Of a DNA stretch of 64,000 bases, positions 19,304 through 30,155 are shown piece by piece. The translations under genes and the position numbers were made by a program. Under the pieces are notes generated by a model. It was not told the origin of the DNA. It worked only from the letters and a program-made list of their open reading frames with translations, and made no database searches. Within the stretch, counting starts at the first letter, position 1. The number at the start of each line of letters is the position of its first letter. Origin of the DNA: Pycnococcus provasolii (Eukaryota > Chlorophyta > Pseudoscourfieldiophyceae > Pseudoscourfieldiales); the NCBI GenBank assembly GCA_049487715.1, contig CP150577.1, positions 248,001 to 312,000 on the forward strand, in the 5' to 3' direction.

Positions 19304-20458
19304 GAGTATCGTCAAGACCATCTCACGACAGCCCGCGCTATCTTTTCCTATTTCGGCTCGCGCTCGAACGTACAATACGCTTCCTTCCGCGACAACACTG
19401 TCTCCACCGGAGGCGCGTAATACGTCTGGAGGGGGGAGGGGGATGTGGCCAACTCGTCGTTTTTGAAGAATGATTCTCGGAAGTGTAATTTTGAGGAGGG
19501 AAGCGCAACAAGGAACAGCGCGAAAGGCGAAACGAAAACAGAAACGAAAGGAGGAAACCCCAAAAAGCGTAGGCCGATGAGGGCGCGGGACCCAGTCAAC
19601 GGCGTCGGAAATAATCCCCACCACGGGCGGAGCGCATGTAAGAGTGCGCGTGGGCCGCGGCAACGAAGTCAAATGTGTCCGAAAAATTGCGCGAGCGATA
19701 AGAACAATGATCGTGTTGTTGGGCAGAACGAGAAGGGTCCAAGGTGAGGTTGGGCGGAGAGGGAGGGAGGGAGGGGAGCGGATGGGCTGAGCGTGGCGAA
19801 ACAGAAAGTGAAGTTTTGTAGACTTGACTCGCGCCAGCCGCGAGCATAGAGGCACCCCCCACTCGCACGGAGGCGGAACGAGAGGCACGTCGTAACGAAA
19901 AGCAGCCGACAACCGCCCCGGAACAGGAAGAGGTCGTGGTGACACTAGAGGAGACAATCTGAAGACTACGAAGGATGAATCACTCTCCTGATCACTGAAT
20001 CACATACGTATGTTAGACACATACGTAAATGGTCGTACAATAACCCTAGCCATAATTCTAACCCTTCGTGAGCTCCCAATCCCTATGTTATCTCCCCTTG
20101 ATGGAACTGCCGTTCGCCATATTGTCACGCCACAGCCAGGTTGGCGCTGCGCCACTCACATAAACTTTTTCTTATACTTCCACCACTAACACCACACCAA
20201 ACCCTGGCACCTTATAAACAAAGATCCCAAGCCTTACACCTTAACCTCACCTCCCACCACAACCTCACGCCACCTGCGTGTAAGTGTGTGTAAGCAAAGG
20301 TTTGTTAAAGCTTGAAAGTTGTAACAGGTCACCAACACCACCCCCCTTGCCGTCCGCGTACGCTACGAGCGTACACAAAAACGCGTCGACAACTGACGTC
20401 TATAGATGGCAAAATACTAGTATTTGTAGAAGAGGGCTCGCGTATATTAGTGTATATA
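19304..20458. other. No gene recognised
   Basis: The frames on both strands are low complexity and overlap each other. At 20390-20480 there is a tatatactagtatat cluster that recurs at 46480-46560 and 47590-47665. This ties the region to the palindrome and to a shared element that also covers the copia tail at 20459-20560. Confidence 0.4.
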
Positions 20459-20860
20459 CTAGTATATACTAATACTCGAGTATATCCGGCGCGGCGACGT
20501 GCCGAGCGACGTGGCAGCGGTAGTGCCCAGCGGCGCGGCGGTATCAGCGCGCCATGAGCTGCGAAGCGTGTTCGTCGAGTCTGGAGATTCACCACCCCAC
20601 GCGAGTTTGCGTAGAATGCGGAAGAGATGGGTAAGCGTTGCGCGCGAAAGCGGCTTGGTGAGGAGGTCAGCTGGATTGTGTATTCCTGCAATATGTTGGA
20701 GGATTATTTGGCGTGAGTAGACAAGCTCACGAAGAAAGAGCAATTTGATGCGAAGGTGCTTCATGTGCGAGCTGTGGTAAGGGTTAGTATAGACAGTCTC
20801 GGCAGTGGTGCTGTCAGTGTACATCTCGGATGGGATCCACCCCTTTGGAATCCCACGCTG
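20459..20860 (-). pseudogene. Copia RNase H domain fragment
   Basis: Minus-strand frame with SEMYTDSTTAETVYTNPYHS (RNase H Asp region), LFLRELVYSRQIILQHIAG, IHNPADLLTKPLSRATL and LAWGGES. This is the last third of RNase H, fused downstream to the GC-rich tatatactag element (also at 46.4 and 47.7 kb), and truncated 5'. Confidence 0.75.
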
Positions 20861-20942
20861 ATGCTGGAACCCCACGCTGATGCTTGGGATCTCACGCTGA
20901 TGTTGGAATCCCACCCTCACCTGTCTTCACTTTCGCCTCAAG

Positions 20943-21592
20943 TCACCTCTCCAAACTCACGTGCCCGCCAGCACCAGCTGTACGCGATCGCCGATACGTC
21001 CACACCTGGTGCTTAGACTTGCGTCTAGAGTACTCGGTTATGGCAAGATCGTTATCAAGGCGAAGCGGGTTGACTGCACCTTGACGACCAACACCGTCGC
21101 GAGGGAAAAGATCAGCAGAGACGACCTCCTCGAAATCCCTCGGAAGCAAATAGTTAAGCTGCACCGGCTGTTGTCCTACAGGCGCAACAGCTCTGCCTTG
21201 GGCCTCAGCCACAGCTTGATCACGTTGAGCTTCCGCAATCTGCAACTGCAAACGCAAGGCCACAATCTCAGGTGGCTCTTGTGCAACAGCTGCCATATGC
21301 AAGTGCCCTCAAGCACTTAATCAAAATCCCCTCGGAGTAGTAACTAAATCAGAAATCTCCTCGGAGTAACAAGATAGGTAGTTCACTTGTGAACTCCTCA
21401 CGTCAGTGATCCCACGCGTCTCGACACGTGTGGCTGCAAAGGTTGCGCGAACAGCGCAACCAGCAGCAGGAATGGTGGTCCGAGGGAGACCACCTTAAAC
21501 CCTAGCAGCCGAGCCACCCCGCGGCTCGGCACCTCAGAGGGGGCCCTCTACCGTTTACCCCGACTAAACCTTTCGGTAGAATCGTACAATAA
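20943..21592 (-). mobile_element. LTR, leader and gag start of TGTACGATTC retroelement
   Basis: On the minus strand the LTR start TGTACGATTCTACCGAAAGG (21592 downwards) is followed by a leader and by a 119-residue frame (21302-20943). Its beginning (MAAVAQEPPEIVALRLQLQI) is helical and Gln/Glu-rich. The rest (VQLNYLLPRDFEEVVSADLF) is new relative to the 483-871 copy, so this is the longest surviving piece of the family. A gag role is inferred from position. Confidence 0.6.
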
Positions 21593-21632
21593 AACAAGCA
21601 TACGAAAGCAGTTCGTTAAAAAGTGTATACAC

Positions 21633-22374
21633 ATGTGCAGACTTTCAGTGTTTGATCCTTTTATTTGGGGGCATTTTTTGTCCTTTGTAATCACAGTGCA
21701 GAGTACGACGTCATTGTTTGCAAACAGTTCGCATTCTAGCAATAAGTCTTTGGCTGCAACGAGTTTTCCTCAGCAACATTTTGAAAAAGAGTATCCTCTC
21801 TGCCCTCCTATAACTGTTGTTGACAGACTTGAAGACTCAAACGACATAGAACATGTTCTTCGAATACTCCGTGAAGCTCCGTTACAGAATGAGCCTTTCA
21901 ATTACTGGTAATTCGCTTGTGAAGTTTGGCCTCCACTTCTGTACAAGATGATGCAACTGTATCTACCACTACTACACAACGTCGAGGAAAACTCGAATAA
22001 GAAAGAAGTCGAACAGCCGTGCAGAGTTTTCGGAAAGTGCGGAAGTGGCGTTGCGGTGAAAAGAAAGTGTCAATGGGAAGTACATCTAGACCATTTTATC
22101 CGTCGTGCTGAACAATCACCTAGGAGCTTATTGAAATCGGCTAAATCGCTAGAAGTAGTGCAAGACGCAATAAGCACTTGGAAGCGCGTCGAGACAGTTC
22201 TGAAGTCCACGGCTTTGGCAGAGTTGTTGTGGGAGAAACTAGGAGTCTTAGAGCAAAGGAATGCGGTAAACGTAAGGGTCTTGGCAACTTTGCCGACAAA
22301 AGGTCCGCAGCTGCTCCATACAGACTCGCCCTTTACAGTCGCGTCATTGATCTTTCCACTTCCTACTAGTTTGG
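21633..22374 (+). pseudogene. Broken copy of the 2OG-Fe(II) oxygenase gene
   Basis: It is nearly identical to the intact gene at 51047-52198 for about 740 bp, including about 40 bp of upstream DNA. Codon 93 is TAA (21909-21911) where the other copy has TTA (Leu), so translation stops after NEPFNYW. The reading frame beyond stays open and still holds the LLHTDSPFTVASLIF metal motif, but the similarity ends at 22374 in mid-domain. The second His and the Arg of the oxygenase site are therefore lost. Non-functional as an oxygenase. Confidence 0.85.
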
Positions 22375-22739
22375 ACCACCAACAGATGCTCTTCAAGGGC
22401 AAATTTGTGCAGGTTGATAAGAAGACGGGGGTGGGCTTACCAGATTACGGTAGGCTCCTTCCAGCATTTGGATATAAGTATTACAGCATGCGATCGTGGG
22501 ATGAGAGTTCAGAACAGGCATTGCGCAATTTTTTCTCTGAATCATGCCCAAGTGTGCTTGAGGTCTTTATGCATCCCGAACAACCATTGGTGCCAAAGGT
22601 GAAGGGTGTTGCCAAGGAGGATGGCTCGATTGTACCAGCCCCCATTGAGGACATGTCGCCATTGCTCCCTTTCGAGGAGCTGGAGTCTCGAATGATTGTC
22701 GATGTGAGCCAAAGATCTATGGGTGTGAAGCGGGGCTGA
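22375..22739 (+). pseudogene. C-terminal tail of a thiamine-diphosphate enzyme fused to the broken oxygenase
   Basis: In frame with the oxygenase remnant, about 120 residues follow that belong to another family: FVQVDKKTGVGLPDYGRLLP, AFGYKYYSMRSW, SCPSVLEVFMHPEQPLVPKV, then a short tail and TGA. The pattern matches the end of the TPP-binding domain of acetolactate-synthase-like enzymes, which also occur in bacterial polysaccharide clusters. The catalytic core (GDGxxx...N) is absent. It implies that a full ThDP gene once existed nearby and that recombination at 22374/22375 made the chimera. Confidence 0.6.
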
Positions 22740-24103
22740 ATTGCGTTGCTGTGCCTGCATCCCTTCAGGAGTGGGTCTAGTAGGTTGTGGTGGGGTCTGA
22801 AACGAACGCACAAGAGTTGACGTCGCTTGCTTAACTGGCCTGGCACACCGCCCTACTTTCCCGGTATCCCGTATTCCCCGGTGCCTCAGGCTTTCCTTTT
22901 AAGCAACGGGACGCGGTTGGCCCATCCACCGCGTACACAGGAACGTACTTACCTGACCACAACGCCGGGGGCGTCTTCACTACATGAATAGATTGGCTGG
23001 ACTTTTGACCGAGCCATTGGCCATAGCAGGTACAAAGTTCACGAACGAACCCATGTAGTTGGCCCCCATGACGCATCAATGTTTTTGCACTGTCCTAGAT
23101 GCAACCATGACCCTTTTGAATGCTGCGAGCACCTCACCCGAAGTTGGACACCCTCTCGGCAAGCGGACACTCGGGCCTTGTTATTGTTCTTGTTGTTCTT
23201 GTTGATATTCTCACTGCCGCCCGGCCGTCACGCCGAAGGATGCAAGAAAGCATACCACCAAATGCGAGCTCATGACTCATCTGTGATCCCCAACATACTA
23301 TCGACGTTGGGCATGTGAGCGTAACCACTAAGCGCGTACGTGTGCGTGCGTGGGTAGGGAGTTGGCACAGGAAGTGGTTAGTTGGGTTACAAGGCGTGGC
23401 GTCCAAGGGAGGAGCAAAGCATGTCCGAAGGGACCAAAGCATGGCCTCCAACCGGGCCCTTATAACTTGCAAATTTCCAAAATCAATCCGGGATTCCCTT
23501 GTGTTGAAAATCTCGAAGACCTCGGACTCGAAAACTTGCAAGCATGGAGCGTTTCATGCCGGGCATGCCGTCACAAACTATACCAAATTGGCCTTCACAG
23601 TTTGATTTCACTGGCTGGGAGAAACTTGAAAATTACTCTCTTCCAACATCCAGATGGGAATTCAGCATGTTCATGCGACTGATTCGCCGTCACGCGACAT
23701 GCTGTGGCGGTGAACGTGGCGTGTGGGTGTGTGTGCACGGCGTTGAGGTGCGCCGTCACTACTCCTACCGTGTGTGTTGTGTAACGACAGACGATATTGA
23801 AAAGGAGAATGAAGTTACAAAGTAGAAGAGAGAGAGCGAGCTGCAAGCGCGCGACGCGTCGCGCCGCCAGAGATGCCCATGCTGCGCTCTCCTAGCCACA
23901 TATTACTTATCATCACCATTATTCCGTATTTACTCAAGACGTAGTCTGCTCAAGACGTGGTCTGATTGGTCGGGTCTGTCACTTTCCCAACTCAAGACGT
24001 ACTCTGGGTGGGGAAGGCAAACCATCACCACCCAGGGGCAACAAAATAGATTCGGGGGGTCTGCGAGCTCCAATCCCACAATCAAACCCCCAATCCAAAT
24101 CTC
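22740..24103. other. No gene recognised
   Basis: Several short frames on both strands, none with a signal peptide or a known motif. The phrase ctcaagacgt occurs three times at 23933-24000, and a related run lies at 13985-14055. The region separates the chimeric pseudogene from a copia fragment and is probably old repeat DNA. Confidence 0.35.
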
Positions 24104-24553
24104 TCACTCGCTCACTCCTCCCGAGCAGGTCCCCCGATCTCCATCGATCACCGATCTCCTCAGTCTGCTGAATTTCTCGCGCGCGAGTCCCTTCGTGAAC
24201 ATATCTGCCAGCTGTCGATCCGTCGGTACGTACGTCAGCTTCAATGATCCGTCCTGCAAGCGGTCTCTGATCGACTTGAGTCTCACGTCGATGTGCTTGG
24301 TTCTGCCACTGTAGATGATGTCGCTCAGGATCGTGATCGCAGACATATTGTCTTCGAAGATTTGCGTAGGCTTGTTGATGAGGCCCAGCTCTCCTAGCAA
24401 TCGTCGCGTGATTATCACCGCATTGCAGCTGTCAGCAAGCGCGATCAATTCTGATTCGGTAGATGATTGTGCCACCAGGCTCTGCTTGGTGCTGCGCCAC
24501 GCGAATGCTCCTTGCCCGACAAGCGCAGCGACGAACCCTGTTATTCCTATCAT
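24104..24553 (-). pseudogene. Copia RNase H domain, near-complete, 149 codons
   Basis: Minus-strand frame containing FAWRSTKQSLVAQSSTESEL, IALADSCNAVIITRRLLGEL, IFEDNMSAITI, RTKHIDVRLKSI and DRQLADMFTKGLA. All RNase H landmarks of copia are present (SxAExE-like, DN, TKHIDxR, LADxxTK). This element is not close to the other copia tails here, so it is at least a third lineage. Reverse transcriptase and integrase are missing. Confidence 0.85.
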
Positions 24554-24860
24554 CCATTATCAAACCCCTAAACTCACACATCCGACGACCAGTCCATTTC
24601 TCAACTAGGTACCATGGAGAAAAGGACTGGAGATATGGGTGGCATGTAGGCCTCGCGTGGCCTCACGGGGGAGGGCCCCTACACTTTTTACCATATTGTA
24701 AGTTCACTCTTGCCTTGACCCCACTGGCTCCCTTGGTCTACAGTACCCGGGCGCCGTCACACAACCACAACAGCAGACAGCTCAACCTGAGACCGCTCAA
24801 GCAATCTCGTTTGGTACCTTTGAAGAAAATCTGGGCAACAACCGTTTTGCACCACTTCGA

Positions 24861-25015
24861 CTTGAGGCTCATAACCTGAAGAGAATAAGTAGAAAAGAAA
24901 AGAAAAGAGTGGTCTTACAAACTTAGACAACCAGGGGCCGCGCCCCCTTATCCCTCTGGGATCCCGAGTCCTCAACAACGGTTCCCCACAAGGCATATAA
25001 GGTATAATCTCGACA
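24861..25015 (-). mobile_element. 5' LTR with half-tRNA primer-binding site
   Basis: On the minus strand the LTR runs from TGTCGAGATTATACC (25015) to cttattctcttca (24877), 139 bp. It is followed at once by ggttatgagcctcaag (24876-24861). The same 16 bases follow the LTR end at 54042. GGTTATGAGCC is complementary to the anticodon arm of an initiator Met tRNA (GGCTCATAACC), the type of internal tRNA primer used by copia-like hemiviruses. No coding part of this copy is left. Confidence 0.7.
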
Positions 25016-25062
25016 CCCTCTACCGTTTACCCCGACTAAACCTTCGGTAGAATCGTACATTT
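25016..25062 (-). mobile_element. Stub of TGTACGATTC LTR
   Basis: The first about 47 bases of the second LTR family in reverse (ccctctaccgtttaccccga ... gaatcgtaca), directly joined to the TGTCGAG LTR. The same stub lies at 18000-18045. The precise head-to-head junction suggests recombination between LTR families. Confidence 0.6.
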
Positions 25063-25218
25063 ATAAAACGAGCCAGTTGCCGGCTCATCACCCCCTGCCC
25101 ACCGGAACTGTCCGGAAGGAAATGACGCCATTCTTCTTTGGTCTTTACTGAACTCTTCTCTGCTCCTGGTCAACCCAACACTTCCCGAATTTTTTTTCCT
25201 TACGCGTTTAGTTGCAAT

Positions 25219-26820
25219 ATGAGACGCACAGTTTTCTTAGAGTGCGTGGAAGGAGACTGCAGCTACGGCAGAGACGAGGTTCTTCTTGAAGCTGATATAG
25301 ACTTATCAAAGAATCTAGGCACAGGAGGTTATAGTGTAGCGCCTATTTTCGACAAGAGCACTGCAGAAAATATTAAAGAAACCGTGACTGCCTTCGTTGC
25401 TTCGGCGGTAGAAATAGCTTTGGAAGGACTCACCGCGGAAGAATTTACGTTAGAGAAATATCACAAATTCGTTTCGACAGATCTCGACCACGAACGTGTA
25501 TTTCAACACATCAGAAAAGGTTTGCCGTCGGAAACGTTAAGTGTAGCAGTTGGCACTATCAAGGAACGCATCAGCGAAATATGCGAAATGCCTGTTAGAC
25601 TATACCTTAATACAATAAATGTGCGCATTTGCCGTCCGGGCAAGCCAGACAACAACCCTTTTCACCGTGATGTGTATCTCGATCGTCTACGAAATAAGCT
25701 GAATGTGTATGTTCCTATTGCAGGTTCAGATGACAATTCTTCGCTACCCCTCATTCCTGGAAGCCATCGCTGGCCTGAGAACAAAATCAAGAAAACAAAT
25801 AATCACTGTTCCATGAACGGTCGAACTTTTACTGTTCCTGCAATTGTTGAAGTAGCTTTCGAAGATGTTGATGCTTTGCGTCCGAATCCGCATAATGGAG
25901 AAGTACTGTTGTTCTCTCCGTATCTCATCCATGGCGGTGGTTCAAACTTGAACACAGACACAACAAGGGTTTCCTTAGAAATGCGCTTCGAGCCAGTGCA
26001 CAAACCCGAGGTATCGAACATGCCGAAGCTTGTCAAACTTGGTGTGGGCTCTGTCTGGTTTGGCTTACCGTGGCCGCCAAACAACGACAGGTGGAGTCAA
26101 CCAGATGTTTTTGAAGTCGTCTCGTACCTGAGCGAAGTTATTGCTTCAGCAAGAGAATCTGGAGAAGCGGTATTGTTGGATACGGCTCCTGCATACCGTG
26201 ACGCCGAGCGCCTTATCGGGCAGGCTCTTGGAAAACTTGACAAATCAGTATCAAGGAGGATCGTAGTTTCAACGAAGTTTGGAGAGTACTATGACCCGAG
26301 TGCCGGCAAAAATACAACGGACTTCTCGCTTAAGAGAACTCACCTTTCGCTTGAAAATAGTCACTCATTGTTAGGAGACCTCAACATTATATATATGCAC
26401 ATCACGTCACAACTGTGCGAAGGAAAATCACTTGAGATTTTGAACAATTCCGACTTGTACACCGAAATTCAAGACATTCGTGAGCACAACAAATATGGTG
26501 TGCAACTTATTGGTGTGACACTGTCAAATGTAAACTTATTGAAAGAAGTCATCGACAAAAATCTTCTACGAGAGTTTGATGTTCTTCAGATTCCTGGTTG
26601 GATTGTTCGCCAAGAGCCCGCACTGGTGATGCAATGGAAAAAGCGGCGAAACAACAATATGGTGGTAGTGAACTCCCCTGTTCGTCATAAGCCTGTCGAT
26701 ATGACACCTCAAATAGCCTATAGATCGGTTATGCTTGATGGATTTGTTGACGTTGTGCTCACAGGCACGCGCAGTCATTGGCAAGAAACAGCGAAAGTAT
26801 TCGAAATCCGCGAGATATGA
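25219..26820 (+). CDS. PhyH-type 2OG dioxygenase fused to aldo-keto reductase
   Basis: Single exon, 533 residues from ATG 25219 (MRRTVFLECVEG). Part 1 (about 30-270) is phytanoyl-CoA-dioxygenase-like: NPFHRDVYLDRL gives the HxD iron ligands (H149, D151), LPLIPGSHRW is the family loop, YLIHGGGSN the distal His (H238) and DTTRVSLEMRF the 2OG-binding Arg (R250). Part 2 (about 272-533) is an aldo-keto reductase: LDTAPAYRDAERLIGQALG, IVVSTKFGEYYDPS and IIYMHITS contain the D321-Y326-K353-H394 tetrad. No signal peptide is evident, so it is probably cytosolic. An enzyme that hydroxylates and then reduces, or the reverse, could modify a nucleotide-linked sugar; this is inferred from neighbours. Both active sites look intact. 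Confidence 0.85.
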   Translation: MRRTVFLECVEGDCSYGRDEVLLEADIDLSKNLGTGGYSVAPIFDKSTAENIKETVTAFVASAVEIALEGLTAEEFTLEKYHKFVSTDLDHERVFQHIRKGLPSETLSVAVGTIKERISEICEMPVRLYLNTINVRICRPGKPDNNPFHRDVYLDRLRNKLNVYVPIAGSDDNSSLPLIPGSHRWPENKIKKTNNHCSMNGRTFTVPAIVEVAFEDVDALRPNPHNGEVLLFSPYLIHGGGSNLNTDTTRVSLEMRFEPVHKPEVSNMPKLVKLGVGSVWFGLPWPPNNDRWSQPDVFEVVSYLSEVIASARESGEAVLLDTAPAYRDAERLIGQALGKLDKSVSRRIVVSTKFGEYYDPSAGKNTTDFSLKRTHLSLENSHSLLGDLNIIYMHITSQLCEGKSLEILNNSDLYTEIQDIREHNKYGVQLIGVTLSNVNLLKEVIDKNLLREFDVLQIPGWIVRQEPALVMQWKKRRNNNMVVVNSPVRHKPVDMTPQIAYRSVMLDGFVDVVLTGTRSHWQETAKVFEIREI

Positions 26821-27029
26821 TATTTTGTCTGAATCGCTCCCTTTCCGTGGTGCTTGAGTGGTGACATCGTCCGTTGCTGCACAATCGACGCCGTGGTCTG
26901 CAAGTATCCCGACACTATGCCAACGTACCCTAAATTAGGTACACTACGGCTGGACAACAAGTACACTAAGTGTGGCCCTAATCATACCAAGAAACAAATT
27001 CATCATAAATCTTACTCGTGATTTAGTTA

Positions 27030-29106
27030 CTAACGACTCATCGAATCCGTAATCACCTTCACAACAGAACTGATCTCGTCTTCCGTCATACCCACCCACA
27101 TCGGCAACCGGTACAACTGAGCATAGCAACGGTCCACCTCCAAGAGTGAATCGGAGGCACGCCCGTATTTGTTCCCACCAGTCGAGCTATGCAGCGGTAC
27201 GTAGTGCGTAAATATGCCCACACGGCGCTCCTTCGCGAGTTCTGCTACTCTAGAAAAGTGTGTGGAGTCTTGAATACGCACGTAGTAAATGTGTGCATTG
27301 TGCGCGCAACCATCCGGTATGATCGGTCGCGTCAAGCGACCAGCGCGCTCTGACGGCTCAAGAAAGGAGTGGTAGGTATTCCATACATGGAGACGCCTCT
27401 TGATGATTTGCTGCCAGTTGCACAGCTGCGCGTAAAGGACTGCGCTCTGCAGCTCCGATAATATGAAGCTTGATCCTCTGTCGACCCAAGCATATCGATC
27501 TACCTTCCCTCTAAGAAAGTCAAAACGATTCGTTCCCTTCTCCCAGGCAATCATGGCACGAGACAGCATCTGAGGGCGATTGACGATCACAGCACCACCC
27601 TCCCCGCACACAATATTCTTCGTGTAATGGAAACTCAACACGCCCAAGTGGCCAATTGTGCCGAGCTTTCGTCCCTGAGCGTTTTATTGGATGTTAGATT
27701 CCTGAGTATTTGTCCAGTGTCATGTTGTACGCTTCAAGTATCGCACCTTATAGCTACTGAATACACCATGCGCGTTATCCTCAACCACGATAATATTCCT
27801 CCGCTCGGCAATATCCATTATGGTATCCATCTCGCATGGAACTCCGGCGTAATGCACAACAGCTATCGCCTTCGTTTTGCCAGTGATCGCTGCCTCGATC
27901 TTGGTTTCGTCGATATTTTGTGTGTCACCCCTGATGTCGACAAATACCGGAGTTGCGCCGTGGAGAACAAATGCGTTCGCTGTCGATACAAATGTGTACG
28001 AGGGAACGATAACCTCGTCTCCTTCTTGGATATCGCAGCACAGCGAGCTAACCTCCAAGCCGGCAGTGCCCGAACAGACCAATAGCACCTTCATTGCACC
28101 CAGTTCTTTCTCCAAAAACTCCTGGCAGAGGGGTCCATACTTGGCGTGAGTAGCAATGCTTCGACTCGAAAACATGTCCTTGATATTATCGAGCTCGTGA
28201 CCGACCAGAAAAGGCTTGCAATTTGGTATATCACTTGACTTCGGGTCGTCAAAAGGCTCGAGCGCGGCCCAAAAGTGAAAGTCGTATTCTGTCTTTACGC
28301 ATGAGCCGCCGCACTTCTCATATACCTTCCTGGCAGCGTGATTTGTTTGCTGTGTTGAAACTCTCACCACATCCAAGTTTTGCTGAAGGGTCCACTCGTA
28401 TGCCTTTGCAAGAAGGAGCATACAAACTTGTTCAGACAAGTTAGATTGATCACAACAAATTAGCTGTATCTTTACGTGCTCAGCCTCACTCCTAAGGGCG
28501 ATCATTCCAGTCGTATCACTCTCTCGGAAACGAGCAACGAATGTCACGTCGGCAGACTCTTTTTTGCAACAATTCTCAGCCCAGGCTTCGAAAAGGTTTT
28601 CAAACGCCTGCCGGCTGATGTTTGGGTCGTTGCTGAACCTGCTGAATGCTCCACAAAGTAAGCTTAGACGACGAAGTTGACTGTTGGCGTGCTCTGATGT
28701 ATACTCGAAGACGCGAAGGTCTGTCTCGTTCACACTAGCTCGTAGTGCAATAATAAGGCTTTGATTCACTTTCATTTCGTACGTCACTTTTCCTGAAACA
28801 TTGTGCCCGTTTCGAAACGCAAAGTCAACCACGTCGCTTGACTCTGTCGTCTTGCCTGTCCAATACCTTTTGTAGTAGTTTGGGAAAGTTGGCGTTAGTG
28901 GTGCTTGAAGCCATGTACACGTCAAGCGTGGCTTTTTTGTTCTCTTAAGTGTCATACAGAAGTCTAATACCATCCCGGCTGCAAGCCTGAAGTGTTTCGT
29001 CAACTTGTTCGGATGTAATGGGTGCTTCGCTTAGTATGCGAGCCGTCTCAATCCCAAGCACACGAGAGTCAAAGTCGAGTCTCTTTACGCAAAGATTGTT
29101 TGACAT
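27030..29106 (-). CDS. Fused WecD-like acetyltransferase / WecE-like aminotransferase, copy 1
   Basis: Three exons: 29106-28958, 28866-27747 and 27674-27030, about 637 residues. Intron 1 (91 nt, GTATGA...CACTAACG...AAAAG) and intron 2 (72 nt, GTGCGA...CTAAC...CTCAG) restore one frame. The N-terminal 250 residues resemble WecD/RffC (KRLDFDSRVLGIETARIL at the start, then a GNAT domain with TTGMIALRSE, where the acetyl-CoA loop is degenerate: QSNLSEQVCMLLLAKAYEW). The rest is a DegT/WecE aminotransferase (VCSGTAGLEVSSLC, GDEVIVPSYTFVSTANAF, VVEDNAHG, SFHYTKNIVCGEGG with the PLP Lys). In bacteria these two steps turn dTDP-4-keto-6-deoxyglucose into dTDP-Fuc4NAc. Copy 2 lies inverted at 32.7 kb. 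The altered acetyl-CoA loop may mean a changed acyl donor or loss of the first activity. Confidence 0.85.
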
Positions 29107-29205
29107 ATTTCGCTCAAGACTTTTTCAAAGTGTTCTGTGCTTGTTTATCAACGGTTTGAAGTGTTTGCAGTGTTTGCTAACGTTTTGCAAACGGAATTTG
29201 TTTGA
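29107..29205 (-). promoter_or_regulatory. Promoter of copy 1 with TTTGCAAAC-type boxes
   Basis: Upstream of the start at 29106 the DNA holds gtttgcagtgtttgctaacgt and ttttgcaaacgg (about 29159-29200). The copy-2 promoter carries the same boxes. They may be binding sites for a common regulator, or simply shared descent of the two duplicated genes. Confidence 0.3.
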
Positions 29206-29322
29206 CCGCGCTTCAGAAATGTTTATGGAATGAAATTCAATTTCTACACTATAGCCGTTGGTAAAGGCGTTCGTGAAGAAGTTGATCAATAAAGTAGAAT
29301 GAAAGGTTAATTGAGACTTTTT

Positions 29323-29548
29323 CTTGCTCTCCTAGACGGTGTGGAGGAGAGTGTCCCTCAGCCAAACCCAAAGCCTGCTCAAAAACCCGATAACCTCTCC
29401 AGCCTGTCAGTTCACGCGCGAACACGTGAGCTGACGGCTGCCCGCCGGGCGGGTGGGTGGCAGGGTGGGTGTATTAAAAGAAATATGAACCCAATATTCC
29501 CTCTCCCTCTTCCCTCGAGCCGCACCGCGTTGAGTCACCGCGCCATAA
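29323..29548 (+). mobile_element. Truncated TRIM-like element
   Basis: The terminal repeat (ttgctctcctagacggtgtg to gctgcccgccgggcgggtgg) and the first 100 bases of the interior match the 3.4-kb and 42.3-kb copies. Homology stops at about 29548, where ccataagacgtagcac begins. One-ended fragment. Confidence 0.6.
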
Positions 29549-30155
29549 GACGTAGCACAGGCGGCTGTGCCGTCTAAAGAAATGTCGCCGGCAGATCCGC
29601 GAGTATCTCCTCCAATGCGTCAAGAGTGTGTCGCGCGACGTTCGCTGCCGCGTCATGCAACTTCATTAACAGCTGATTTATCAACATTAGCAATCTTAAA
29701 GAACTCGTTTATATGCGGATTTAAGTGCGGATTTGAAAAAAGTCCTGTAATTTGTTGTTTTTGTTGTTGTTTTTTATTACTTATTTACGACTTACGAAGT
29801 ATGGTTGGCAACAGGGGGGGGGGGCAAGCCTCTCGGTGAATGAGGTTGTAGTCTACTTGCCAAAGGCTTTGAGTACTGTGCCCATGGTGGTGGTGGGATG
29901 GTTGTTGTGGCAGCTAACGGTGTTGGTGGTGGTTGGTTGGATGGTTTTGGTGGTGGGATGGTGGTGTCCGCTGACTGTGGTACAAAAACGAAAAAGAAAA
30001 ACTTGAAGAAAATTTAAAAATTTTATTTGACGTGTGTGTATGTTTTCATGCTTTTATCCATGCGTACGCACATGAATTTTTGTAATATTTCCGCTCAATT
30101 TTGAAGTTCAGGACAGTCCTTGCTTCATTTTGACGGCCTACACTTAAACTTCCTC
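29549..30155. other. Low-complexity spacer
   Basis: It contains a ten-base G run (29815-29824), T- and GTTGTT-rich stretches and a ggtggtggg-rich part (29885-29980). No plausible gene. It lies between the TRIM fragment and the 3' end of the formyltransferase gene. Confidence 0.4.

Noticed and set aside
18842-19957. Minus-strand open frame of about 370 codons
   Set aside because: It overlaps the epimerase on the other strand, is low complexity, and lacks any motif or signal.
20943-21302. Free-standing host coiled-coil gene
   Set aside because: The same start is found behind the same LTR-like leader at 483-871, so a retroelement gag-like frame is more likely.
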